Source: Nitrospirae bacterium GWC2_57_9
GTDB lineage: Bacteria; Nitrospirota; UBA9217
Direction of reading: 5' to 3'
DNA length: 7,227 nucleotides
Assembly: GCA_001805085.1 (NCBI GenBank)
Contig: MHEA01000253.1
Location: 8,026-15,252 of the forward strand
Every line of letters starts with the position of its first letter. Within the stretch, counting starts at the first letter, position 1. Below are positions 1 through 5,484 of this stretch, one piece after another. The position numbers were made by a program, and so were the translations under genes. A model generated the notes under the pieces. It saw only the letters and a list, made by a program, of their open reading frames with translations. It was not told the origin of the DNA and did not search any database.

Positions 1-2
1 AT

Positions 3-56
3 CCCGACAAAGCCGATCCCTTTCAGATGAGGGGAGCGGAAAGCGGCGGGTCTTGA
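3..56 (+). CDS. possible C-terminal end of an upstream gene (partial)
   Basis: Frame 3 is open from the left edge to a TGA at 54-56 and reads PDKADPFQMRGAESGGS. The stop lies just before a strong intrinsic terminator, as expected for the end of a gene entering from the left. The peptide is too short to recognise. Frame 1 closes earlier, with TGA at 28-30 (IPTKPIPFR), and could equally be the real end. Only the position relative to the terminator supports this call. Confidence 0.3.
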   Translation, partial: PDKADPFQMRGAESGGS

Positions 57-62
57 AAAGAC

Positions 63-108
63 GGCCGAGCTGCCGAAGGATTCACTTCGGTAAAGCCCGG
101 CCTTTTTT
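63..108 (+). terminator. intrinsic terminator of the upstream + strand gene
   Basis: An outer stem GGCCGAGCT (63-71) pairs with AGCCCGGCC (94-102) with one A-C mismatch. It encloses an inner stem with CCGAAG pairing to CTTCGG. Six T residues follow (103-108), then ATTT. The strength and T-tract position fit a Rho-independent terminator reading on the + strand. It separates whatever lies to the left from the CBS gene. Confidence 0.8.
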
Positions 109-161
109 ATTTCTGGAACAGCTCCCGGCGAGGCAAAGGGTACTGAAGAAAGGAGGATAGT

Positions 162-584
162 ATGATAGTAAAACAGCTGATGCAGAAAGAACTGGTAACA
201 TGCAATCCGTCCGATTCAGTCCACGATGCGGCAGCAAAGATGAAGGACTACGGCGTAGGCGCCGTGCTGATCGTTGATGAGGGCATGAACCTGCGGGGAA
301 TACTGACTGACAGGGACATTGCTTTGAGCGTGGTCGGAGATTCAAAGGACCCGAGAACGGCCATTGTCTCCGATATCATGACCCCCAACCCGACGTCGAT
401 CAGTTCCGATATCGATATCGAGTCGGCTCTCAAGACCATGAGCAGCGAGAACGTGCGGAGATTGCCGGTGACCCAGGATGGACGGGTGATAGGACTTCTC
501 TCCACGTCCGATCTGGCCACTGAGATCAAAGAAGAGTTCGATCAGTTCCTGAGCCTGGAACAGGCCTTTGCGAAACAACATTAA
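162..584 (+). CDS. standalone two-CBS-domain protein
   Basis: A 140-residue cytosolic protein made almost entirely of a CBS pair (Bateman module). CBS1 spans about residues 6-62 and includes GILTDRDIALSVVG. CBS2 spans about 68-125 and includes DIMTPNPTSI, ENVRRLPV and GLLSTSDLA. The (S/T)xxD motifs (TDRD and STSD) that usually contact the ribose or phosphate of adenine nucleotides are present in both repeats. Such proteins typically bind AMP, ATP, SAM or similar ligands and regulate a partner, but no partner domain is fused here. The ATG has a strong AAAGGAGG ribosome binding site at 149-156 with good spacing. The length matches the usual 130-150 residues of standalone CBS-pair proteins, and a short charged C-terminal helix follows CBS2. 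The ligand and partner cannot be read from the sequence. No convincing promoter lies between the upstream terminator and the start. Confidence 0.93.
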   Translation: MIVKQLMQKELVTCNPSDSVHDAAAKMKDYGVGAVLIVDEGMNLRGILTDRDIALSVVGDSKDPRTAIVSDIMTPNPTSISSDIDIESALKTMSSENVRRLPVTQDGRVIGLLSTSDLATEIKEEFDQFLSLEQAFAKQH

Positions 585-607
585 AAAGTGCGACCCGCTG
601 CCTCGCC

Positions 608-636
608 GGGAAGCCCCCTTCCTTCTTGATTTTTCT
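608..636 (+). terminator. possible weak terminator after the CBS gene
   Basis: GGAAG (609-613) pairs with CTTCC (618-622) around a CCCC loop. A G-T pair (608/623) extends the stem, and a T-rich tail TTCTTGATTTTTC follows. The stem is short and the tail is interrupted, so termination would be partial. It lies 24 bases after the CBS stop codon. Confidence 0.4.
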
Positions 637-652
637 TCACTATTATAATACT
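626..652 (+). promoter_or_regulatory. weak candidate promoter for the REC-PilZ gene
   Basis: A perfect TATAAT occurs at 644-649 in an AT-rich island inside otherwise GC-rich DNA. TTGATT at 626-631 is the only -35-like hexamer, but it is only 12 bases from TATAAT, or 15 from the overlapping TAATAC at 647-652. The spacing is therefore poor. If used, the leader would be over 120 bases and would contain the hairpin GCGAG-TTCTT-CTCGC at about 669-683. Confidence 0.25.
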
Positions 653-778
653 ATTGTACCGCCTCGAAGCGAGTTCTTCTCGCGCCCGGCAGTTCCTTTT
701 GTCCCAACATGACAAGCAGCGAGAGGAGCGATCCGCGTTCTTCTGAACCCCGACGAAGGAGACGGAAGCATAAAGCAC

Positions 779-1534
779 ATGCCAGATACCGTGAAAACGA
801 ACCGGCAGGGGAACGGACAGATCGTCCTGGTCGTGGACGGCAAACCGGTGCGCAAGTTCTATACCAGCATCTTCCTTCAGCACCTGAACTATCACGTCAT
901 TACCTCGAAGACGGCAGAGGATGCGCTCACCTACATGAGCCTGACCCTTCCGCTGGCCATTGTTGCCAACATTGACCTGCCGGACATGAGCGGAGCAGAC
1001 CTCCTGAAGCAGGTCAAACAGAACCGCAGGACCCGCGGCGTTCCGGTCATCATTTATACCTCCAACACGGATCCCCGGATCCAGCAGGACTGCGAACAGG
1101 CGGGATGCGCCGCCTATCTCCGGCATCCTGCAACGCTCGAAGAACTGTATGCTGCTATTCAGACGGCCACCAAAAAGCCCCACCGCTTTGTCCGGCTGAA
1201 AACCTTCCTCGATGTGGCAGTGGGAGACCACGCAAGCGCGAACGCCCCGGCGAGGGATGACAGCATCGCGGTCCTGTCGGAGCTCGGCATGTTCGTAGCC
1301 ACGAATCGCGCGCTGAGCTATGGCAGCATCCACCCCTTCACATTCCACCTGCCCAATGCGCCGGGCTGGTCCATCAGGACCGAGGGTCAGGTCATGTACT
1401 GCCAGCAGAACAATGACACGAAAAAGCAATCAGGCGTCGGGGTCAAGTTCCTGAAGATCGGTCACGAGGAGAGGGAATTCATAAAGAATTTCATCAAGGG
1501 AAAAATGACGGAAGGGAAGTCACGGATGGAGTGA
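779..1534 (+). CDS. REC-PilZ protein with degenerate receiver and PilZ motifs
   Basis: A 251-residue soluble protein. Residues about 15-130 have the receiver fold: QIVLVVDGKP with acidic pocket D20, DLPDMSG around 67-72, and VIIYTSN with T94. At the phospho-acceptor position the sequence reads VANIDLP, so N64 stands where Asp is expected, and the switch lysine before the cis-Pro (YLRHP) is replaced by H116. Phosphorylation is therefore unlikely. Residues about 134-245 resemble a PilZ beta barrel: VLSELGMFVATN, then GQVMYC, then GVGVKFLKI. The c-di-GMP motifs are altered too: RxxxR reads HRFVR (H135, R139), and D/NxSxxG reads VLSELG with V165 at the acidic position. The protein may have become a scaffold or protein-interaction module, which is inference. 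The start is the ATG at 779. GGAAG at 764-768 is a modest ribosome site, and no better in-frame start lies upstream. The next gene begins 73 bases downstream with no T-tailed terminator between, so co-transcription is plausible. Confidence 0.85.
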   Translation: MPDTVKTNRQGNGQIVLVVDGKPVRKFYTSIFLQHLNYHVITSKTAEDALTYMSLTLPLAIVANIDLPDMSGADLLKQVKQNRRTRGVPVIIYTSNTDPRIQQDCEQAGCAAYLRHPATLEELYAAIQTATKKPHRFVRLKTFLDVAVGDHASANAPARDDSIAVLSELGMFVATNRALSYGSIHPFTFHLPNAPGWSIRTEGQVMYCQQNNDTKKQSGVGVKFLKIGHEEREFIKNFIKGKMTEGKSRME

Positions 1535-1607
1535 AACCGGAAGACCGCGGCTTCCTGCTGAAGACGATTTATTAGATTCTGTGAAAAACCGGAAAGGGAG
1601 TGGAGAG

Positions 1608-1913
1608 ATGAAGACAGTGGCGAATATCCTGCTGGGGTCCTGGCTGGTGCTGACCGGTCTGGTCAGGTTGGGCGGCATTCGGTTTCAGGGAAGCGAAGCG
1701 CTCCTCGCGGCTCTGGGCATCGCAACCGGCATCCTGGTGCTGCTGGCCGACCGGTCTGAAAAGCTCTGGACGAGGATGGGCACGGTCCTGCTCGCGATCT
1801 GGCTGGTCGCGTCCGGCCTTATGCAGCTCCTGCATATCCGTTTCGACGGAAGCGGCGTTGTCCTTGCGGTCATTGCCCTCGGCGCGGGAGTGCTGATCCT
1901 GATGCGGCGTTGA
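1608..1913 (+). CDS. small four-helix inner-membrane protein with internal duplication
   Basis: A 101-residue, very hydrophobic protein with four predicted transmembrane helices at about residues 5-21, 31-47, 56-75 and 83-99. The two halves are clearly related at a fixed offset of 53 residues. WLVLTGLVRLGGIRFQGS (12-29) aligns with WLVASGLMQLLHIRFDGS (65-82), and each is followed by another hydrophobic helix. A charged loop (DRSEKLWTR) links the halves. The ATG at 1608 is preferred over the in-frame GTG at 1581: it follows a purine-rich ribosome site (GGGAGTGGAGAG), and the extra nine residues would add a charged, unconserved N-terminus. I recognise no named family; similar duplicated small membrane proteins occur as uncharacterised genes. 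Its function is unknown. It follows the REC-PilZ gene closely on the same strand and may share its transcript. Confidence 0.82.
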   Translation: MKTVANILLGSWLVLTGLVRLGGIRFQGSEALLAALGIATGILVLLADRSEKLWTRMGTVLLAIWLVASGLMQLLHIRFDGSGVVLAVIALGAGVLILMRR

Positions 1914-1914
1914 C

Positions 1915-1934
1915 CGCTCCTTCTGAGAAGAGCG
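1915..1934 (+). other. dyad abutting the -35 of the next promoter
   Basis: CGCTC (1915-1919) pairs with GAGCG (1930-1934) two bases after the stop codon of the small membrane protein. One base separates the dyad from the TTGACA box at 1936. There is no proper T-tract, so it could be a weak transcription end, a boundary element, or an operator for the following promoter. Only the dyad itself is visible. Confidence 0.35.
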
Positions 1935-1935
1935 C

Positions 1936-1963
1936 TTGACATTTTCCGGACTTCCTGTACACT
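1936..1963 (+). promoter_or_regulatory. sigma70-type promoter for the HAMP sensor gene
   Basis: A perfect -35 box TTGACA (1936-1941) is separated by 16 bases from TACACT (1958-1963), a good -10 match. Transcription would start near 1970, giving a leader of about 70 bases. The leader contains the small hairpin GCAGC-TT-GCTGC (about 1988-1999) and the 8-base palindrome AAGCGCTT (2014-2021). The downstream gene therefore probably forms its own unit. Confidence 0.7.
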
Positions 1964-2042
1964 TAATTGCAGAAAAGTGCATTACCCGCAGCTTGCTGCA
2001 GACAGCATCAGTGAAGCGCTTATCCAAAGAAGGGGGTCCGCC

Positions 2043-2816
2043 ATGAAGTTACGGTCCAAGTTCATCGTTTTTATCATTCTGATTACCGCGGTTGTTTCCG
2101 GCGTTGCCACGTTCCTCGTCACGCGCCATATCGAGAGAACAGCGCTGACCCGCGCTGAGCAGATGACGGCCCGGTATATCAAAGCCAAGGTTGCCGAACG
2201 CCTGGCCCTTTCGAACTTCAGCGATACCGATTTCTATCGCCAAAGGGAGACGTTTTCGACATTCCTGAACCTGATCAGGACGCCCGAGATCATCAAGATA
2301 AAGGTGTTCAACGCGCGGTTCGACATCGTCTATTCCACGAACGAGCAGGACATCGGCAAGAAAACGGACAGCGTGAATTATCGGAACACGCTCACGAAGA
2401 ACGCCGTGGTGGCGCTTATCAAACCCCCGGAAACAGAGGCGGCCAACGTCGACATGCTCGGCTACCAACAGGTCATGGAAGTCTATGTGCCCATCGAATT
2501 CCAGGGGCAGGCAGCGGGCGTGATCGAGGCATATTTCAGGCTCGATGAGGTCAATAAGGCGATCGCCGAGACTTCCCGCTCCGTGATCGGCATCATTATC
2601 GGCTTTTCGCTGATTATCATCGTTGCAACCTACGTCCTGCTCACCTTCCTGGTGGTGCGGCCGCTCCTCGGCATCATAACCGCGGTGGACGGCATTGCGG
2701 CCGGCCAGCCGGGCGCGGAGATCCCGGAAACCGGCGGCAGCGATGAGATCGGGCAGCTTACGGCGCAGCTGAAAAAGGTTCTGGACCTGAGCAGCAGGGA
2801 GAAAAAGATGTTCTGA
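2043..2816 (+). CDS. periplasmic-sensor/HAMP membrane protein without an output domain
   Basis: A 257-residue protein with the N-terminal architecture of a chemoreceptor or sensor kinase. It has TM1 (about residues 8-27), a periplasmic domain of about 150 residues, TM2 (about 181-203), and a HAMP linker (about 204-253) with VVRPL at its start and the conserved SDEIGQL near its end. The periplasmic part has IKVFNARFDIVYSTN, IGKK and EVYVPI patterns recalling PAS-like (Cache/PDC) ligand-binding folds. The protein stops a few residues after HAMP, with no methyl-accepting, kinase, GGDEF or other effector domain. A strong terminator begins 26 bases after the stop, so the short form looks natural rather than cut off. 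The ATG at 2043 is chosen because AGAAGGGGG (2027-2035) is well spaced and a positively charged MKLRSK precedes TM1. Starting at the upstream ATG (1977) would put unconserved residues across the leader. It could partner with a separate kinase or chemoreceptor; the ligand is unknown. Confidence 0.88.
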   Translation: MKLRSKFIVFIILITAVVSGVATFLVTRHIERTALTRAEQMTARYIKAKVAERLALSNFSDTDFYRQRETFSTFLNLIRTPEIIKIKVFNARFDIVYSTNEQDIGKKTDSVNYRNTLTKNAVVALIKPPETEAANVDMLGYQQVMEVYVPIEFQGQAAGVIEAYFRLDEVNKAIAETSRSVIGIIIGFSLIIIVATYVLLTFLVVRPLLGIITAVDGIAAGQPGAEIPETGGSDEIGQLTAQLKKVLDLSSREKKMF

Positions 2817-2842
2817 CAGGGATAAGATGAGAGCGTGATAAC

Positions 2843-2880
2843 AAAAAAAGAGCCCGGCATCTTGCCGGGCTCTTTTTTTT
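2843..2880. terminator. bidirectional intrinsic terminator between convergent genes
   Basis: The perfect stem GAGCCCGGCA (2850-2859) / TGCCGGGCTC (2863-2872) has a TCT loop. It is flanked by seven A residues on the left and eight T residues on the right, so it has a U-tract in either direction. It ends the HAMP sensor gene on the + strand and the SGNH hydrolase gene on the - strand. Confidence 0.95.
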
Positions 2881-2888
2881 ACGGCGGC

Positions 2889-3878
2889 CTATCGGCGTGA
2901 GAGCCCGACGGCAGCGTTCTGCGCGATCATTCCGTGAACCGCCCTGGTCGGATGGATCCCGTCCCAGAACAGGTATGCATCCGGCTCCCGGCACTCGAAA
3001 GGCGGAACGTTCGGGGTGACGCAGGCAGCATCGGCCACCACCAGACCGAACGCTGCGGGATCCCGGGCGAGGTCGCTCAGTATCCTCTTTGCATCCAGGC
3101 GTACGATCTCGATGCCCGGAAGACGCTGCAGATATCCGAGCAGCATATCGAGGTTGGCATTGAATGCTGCCGACAGCAGTGTCGCCGACTGGGCCACTCC
3201 GGGAGCGGCCTTGTCAAGGGTCCGCAGCGCCGGGGTGAGCCCGATGTCCGGCACGTTCCAGACGAGGAACCTCCTGGCACCCGAAGCATAGAGCCGCTCG
3301 AGGTTGCCGCCGATCGACGAAAGGGCGTCGGCGATGATGGCGCCGCCATCGCGGCCGGCTGCAAACGACTCGAGTGCGTCCTTCAGGTCATTGGAGCCTA
3401 TCTCCACCACGTACAGAGCATCGGCAGGGGCCGTTCCGGAGTGATCGGACAGGAAGGCGCTTACCTGCGCCGGCAGATTGATGAATCCCGCAGTGCCCGC
3501 ATCCTCGCGCGCCCGGGCGCGGCCGACGGCATAGTTGGATGCTTCGCCTCCTCTTGCTGCAAATGCCGGCCGGACGCTCCCGGCAAGGCCCAGCGGCCGG
3601 GAGAACTGTTCAATCCATGTGGCACCGTTGGTGTAATGAAGTCCGCTCTTTGCGTAAGGGTGGTCGGGGATGGCGAATTGATCCAGCGTATCGTAGGGCG
3701 GAGTGCTCTTCTCGTGCCAGATCGCAAAGGCGTTCCCGGGATCGGACAGACTGGTCCCGAAAACCACTATTCTGCTGAAAGTCCCTTCTGCGGATGCCGC
3801 GGGCGGCAGGGACAGCAGGAGCGGAAAAAAAGCCGCGATGATGAATATCAGACTCTTTCTTCCCCTGATCAATTCCAT
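2889..3878 (-). CDS. secreted SGNH/GDSL-family hydrolase (esterase or lipase type)
   Basis: A 329-residue protein with a classical signal peptide: a basic MELIRGRK start, a hydrophobic core, and a likely signal peptidase I cut after AASA at residue 30. The four SGNH blocks are in order. Block I is FGTSLSDPGN, with nucleophile S43. Block II is NYAVGRA, with oxyanion glycine G119. Block III is GSND, with N163. Block V is FWDGIHPT, with D306 and H309 as the acid and base. C286 and C296, just before block V, may form a disulfide. These enzymes hydrolyse ester bonds in lipids, acylated sugars or similar substrates; this one would act in the periplasm or outside. The length fits single-domain members close to the EstA passenger type, but there is no C-terminal autotransporter barrel. 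The usual GDSL Asp is Thr (T42). The start has a strong AAGGAGG ribosome site (complement of 3884-3890) with 5-base spacing. The substrate cannot be told. Confidence 0.93.
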   Translation of the reverse strand: MELIRGRKSLIFIIAAFFPLLLSLPPAASAEGTFSRIVVFGTSLSDPGNAFAIWHEKSTPPYDTLDQFAIPDHPYAKSGLHYTNGATWIEQFSRPLGLAGSVRPAFAARGGEASNYAVGRARAREDAGTAGFINLPAQVSAFLSDHSGTAPADALYVVEIGSNDLKDALESFAAGRDGGAIIADALSSIGGNLERLYASGARRFLVWNVPDIGLTPALRTLDKAAPGVAQSATLLSAAFNANLDMLLGYLQRLPGIEIVRLDAKRILSDLARDPAAFGLVVADAACVTPNVPPFECREPDAYLFWDGIHPTRAVHGMIAQNAAVGLSRR

Positions 3879-3946
3879 GACTGCCTCCTTGAGTGGTCAC
3901 CGGTCCGGCCCCGGAACACCGCGAACAATGTTTACTGATGCTGCAC

Positions 3947-3975
3947 AGTATAGACATTTCTGTCCTGTATCGCAA
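3947..3975 (-). promoter_or_regulatory. sigma70-type promoter of the SGNH hydrolase gene
   Basis: Read on the - strand, TTGCGA (complement of 3970-3975) and TATACT (complement of 3947-3952) are exactly 17 bases apart. Transcription would start near 3940, leaving a leader of about 60 bases ahead of the ATG at 3878. The -10 matches consensus at five of six bases. No other good promoter lies between the hydrolase and the broken gene upstream. Confidence 0.7.
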
Positions 3976-3985
3976 TAGCAATGAC

Positions 3986-4004
3986 GGGGTATTTTTGGGG
4001 TATT
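3986..4004. repeat. tandem 8-base direct repeat upstream of the hydrolase promoter
   Basis: GGGGTATT occurs at 3986-3993 and again at 3997-4004, a spacing of 11 bases or about one helical turn. The pair begins 11 bases upstream of the hydrolase -35 box, roughly -45 to -65 from the predicted start, where activators usually bind. An imperfect 12-base palindrome (CAAGTTAACGTG, about 4020-4031) lies a little further out. Regulation is inference; only the repeat is seen. The rest of 4032-4160 shows no gene I can support. Confidence 0.4.
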
Positions 4005-4160
4005 GACTGAAACTTTGTGCAAGTTAACGTGAAAAAGACCGGGGCCCGTTCGGCACAAAAAAAGAATGAAGGCAGTTGCTGTTCACGAAGGGGAAATGAC
4101 GAGATGTTCCCGAGATCCCGGCCGCGATCAACGAAGATATCTATGCAGACTTTCACCTGC

Positions 4161-4545
4161 TTACCTTTCAAACGGGCCGAGCTCCTTTTTGAAATGATGC
4201 GGGAATAGGCCTCCTCACCGTCCGTACCGACCTTGATCGAAGCCGTTGTGGTCGGCCCCCGTGCTTTCAACGTGACGGCCCCCGGCTTCATGTCATCGGG
4301 CCTGGTGGCGAGGACGTTGGCTCCTGCTGCATCCTTGTCCGGGCTCCTGATCGTCATGGCAAGATCGGTCAGTGCCTTGACCGAAGCTTCATAGGTCCGG
4401 AGCAGATCAGCGTCGTAGGCCGCAGTCAGGACCCCTGTGCATAGTCCGGCGCTGCCGTCCCGGCCGGCCCCTCATTCCTGGTTGAGCACGTTGCCAAAGA
4501 AAAAGCGATCACCAGCATTCCTATCGCGCTATTTATCAGCCGCAT
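4161..4545 (-). pseudogene. DUF3568-like lipoprotein gene, apparently frame-disrupted
   Basis: The ATG at 4545 (AGGA ribosome site upstream) starts a signal-peptide-like segment, MRLINSAIGMLVIAFSLATC, with a weak lipobox (LATC, unusual Thr before the Cys). The frame then stops at TGA after YAQGS. One frame over, the sequence continues as LTAAYDADLLRTYEASVKAL, then AGANVLATRP, then TASIKVGTDGEEAYSRIIS. From memory this matches the DUF3568 pattern (YDADLxRTYEAxxKAL ... IRVGxxGDExxSRxI). Adding one G to the GGGG run at about 4432-4435 joins the two parts as YAQGVLTAAYDAD. Near the end, adding one A to the AAAAA run at about 4186-4190 gives SKKELGPFER and a TAA at 4161-4163. With both fixes the product would be 128 residues, the usual family size. 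The second break is less certain, because without it the frame stays open to 3932, through the hydrolase promoter. Sequencing or assembly error is as likely as true decay. The family's function is unknown. Confidence 0.72.
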
Positions 4546-4785
4546 AAAGCTATTCCTGGATTGAATCCTGGAGTGAGCGCACTCTCCGCTGCTGTAGCAG
4601 AGGCGTAGTCTGCCGCAAGCCCTCCTTAATTTCGCCTTCACCGTCTGTCTAAGTGTACCGCTTTCTTTATCAGGACCTTTCCCTCTTTTAGATCGAAACT
4701 CGTAGCTGTAAAAATAAACGCAAAAAGTGCAATAAAGCACGAGTTGGCAGATTCCTGAAAAATGGTGGACTACTTGTTGTATTCC
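4546..4785. other. gene-free divergent spacer with several small hairpins
   Basis: No supportable coding region is seen between the two divergent lipoprotein genes. The half nearest the broken gene holds a 7-base direct repeat TCCTGGA (4554-4560 and 4566-4572). It also holds the hairpins GAGTG-AGCG-CACTC (about 4571-4584), CTGC-TGTA-GCAG (4589-4600) and GCAGA/TCTGC (about 4597-4613). GTGC-AATAAA-GCAC (4727-4740) is followed on the - strand by TTTTTG. The hairpins would lie in the 5' leader of the - strand gene. I could not match them to a known riboswitch and found no good - strand promoter here. An open - strand frame extending the broken gene upstream to 4740 has no ribosome site and no recognisable content. 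Confidence 0.45.
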
Positions 4786-4814
4786 TTGACTCGATGACTT
4801 ATATTTCGTAAAAC
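4786..4814 (+). promoter_or_regulatory. promoter of the + strand lipoprotein gene
   Basis: TTGACT (4786-4791) and TAAAAC (4809-4814) are 17 bases apart in an AT-rich stretch. The start would be near 4821, with a leader of about 40 bases. The -35 is strong (five of six) and the -10 moderate (four of six). Confidence 0.55.
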
Positions 4815-4860
4815 TATATGACCTTTAGTTACACTTTTTATATTCATTCAGGAGGCGTAT

Positions 4861-5370
4861 ATGAAAAAGCACCTTGTTGTGATGCCTGTCATCATGCTCT
4901 TGATCGGATGCGGAGGCGGTGGGGGCGGCACCGGAGGCCCGGATCTTGAAGCGGGCCGCTGGATGACCGTCAATGTTCAGAGCAATACAGAAGCGGCGAC
5001 CACCACTACCTATAAAGGTGATATTACGACCTCACCCGTGCTTTTTGGCGAGGTGGTCTCATTTAGCACATTTACCCAGACGATCCTGGAGCTGTCGGGC
5101 CCGAGCCTACAGCTAAGTGTCTGCGCAAAAAATACCGCGGCCGACACCTATCAGATCGATCCAGGGTTGATGTGCACCGGCGTTCAGTATATTATGATCC
5201 ATAACCCCACACTGCCACAACATATTTATGGCGCGATAAGCGGAACAGTGACCCTTACCAGCGACGGCGCTGTCGGCGAACCGATCACCGGTTCCTTCGA
5301 TTCCATCGTTTCAAATAATACGGATACCAAAAGGGTCTGGGGAAGTTTTAGCATTAAGCGAGTCATGTAG
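4861..5370 (+). CDS. predicted lipoprotein of unknown function
   Basis: A 169-residue protein with a clear lipoprotein signal: MKK, a hydrophobic stretch, and the lipobox LIGC with the modified cysteine at C17. Glycine at +2, rather than aspartate, predicts sorting to the outer membrane. A glycine-rich flexible linker follows (residues 18-26, broken by one Thr). The rest is rich in Thr, Ser and short hydrophobic stretches, with no further membrane segment, and looks beta-stranded. It ends GSFDSIV, then WGSFSIKR, which resembles closing beta strands. C88 and C105 could form a disulfide. I do not recognise a family. The start is supported by AGGAGG (4850-4855) five bases before the ATG. The gene has its own promoter and terminator and so appears monocistronic. 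It diverges from the broken lipoprotein gene but shows no clear similarity to it. Confidence 0.85.
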   Translation: MKKHLVVMPVIMLLIGCGGGGGGTGGPDLEAGRWMTVNVQSNTEAATTTTYKGDITTSPVLFGEVVSFSTFTQTILELSGPSLQLSVCAKNTAADTYQIDPGLMCTGVQYIMIHNPTLPQHIYGAISGTVTLTSDGAVGEPITGSFDSIVSNNTDTKRVWGSFSIKRVM

Positions 5371-5401
5371 CGCCGGCCCGTCATTGGCAAATACGAGGGA
5401 T

Positions 5402-5430
5402 GGTCTCGCTATCGAGGCCGCCTTTTTTTT
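5402..5430 (+). terminator. intrinsic terminator after the lipoprotein gene
   Basis: GGTCTCG (5402-5408) pairs with CGAGGCC (5413-5419), with one T-G pair and a CTAT loop. GCC and eight T residues (5423-5430) follow. It lies 31 bases after the stop codon. A second small hairpin, CTTTCG/CGAGAG (5439-5457), follows without a T-tract. Confidence 0.82.
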
Positions 5431-5484
5431 CTGGTTGTCTTTCGAGCTTAGCGAGAGATCCCGGTCCCCCTTCTGTAACCTGTT

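Noticed and set aside
581..1429. Long - strand open frame opposite the REC-PilZ gene
   Set aside because: It has no recognisable domain, reads as a codon-bias mirror of the + gene, and runs into the promoter-like region. The + strand protein has clear REC and PilZ folds.
1539..1555. GGAAG/CTTCC hairpin after the REC-PilZ gene as a terminator
   Set aside because: No T-tract follows, so it is not a convincing intrinsic terminator.
2934..3938. Long + strand open frame opposite the SGNH hydrolase
   Set aside because: Its composition is Arg/Gly/Cys-rich shadow translation with no ribosome site. The - strand carries all SGNH blocks and a signal peptide.
3932..4357. Intact 141-residue - strand gene starting at MTIRSPDKD
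   Set aside because: It lacks a ribosome site at that ATG and begins in the middle of the DUF3568-like body. Its last 65 or so residues look non-coding and cross the hydrolase promoter. It is better read as part of the disrupted lipoprotein gene.
4426..4740. 104-residue - strand gene starting upstream of the lipoprotein signal peptide
   Set aside because: The first 65 residues are unconserved leader with stem-loops. The real start is the ATG at 4545 with its own ribosome site and signal peptide.
4741..4785. Possible sigma54 promoter around TTGGCAGATTCCTGA
   Set aside because: The -24-like TGGCA is present, but the required GC at -12 is missing at correct spacing.
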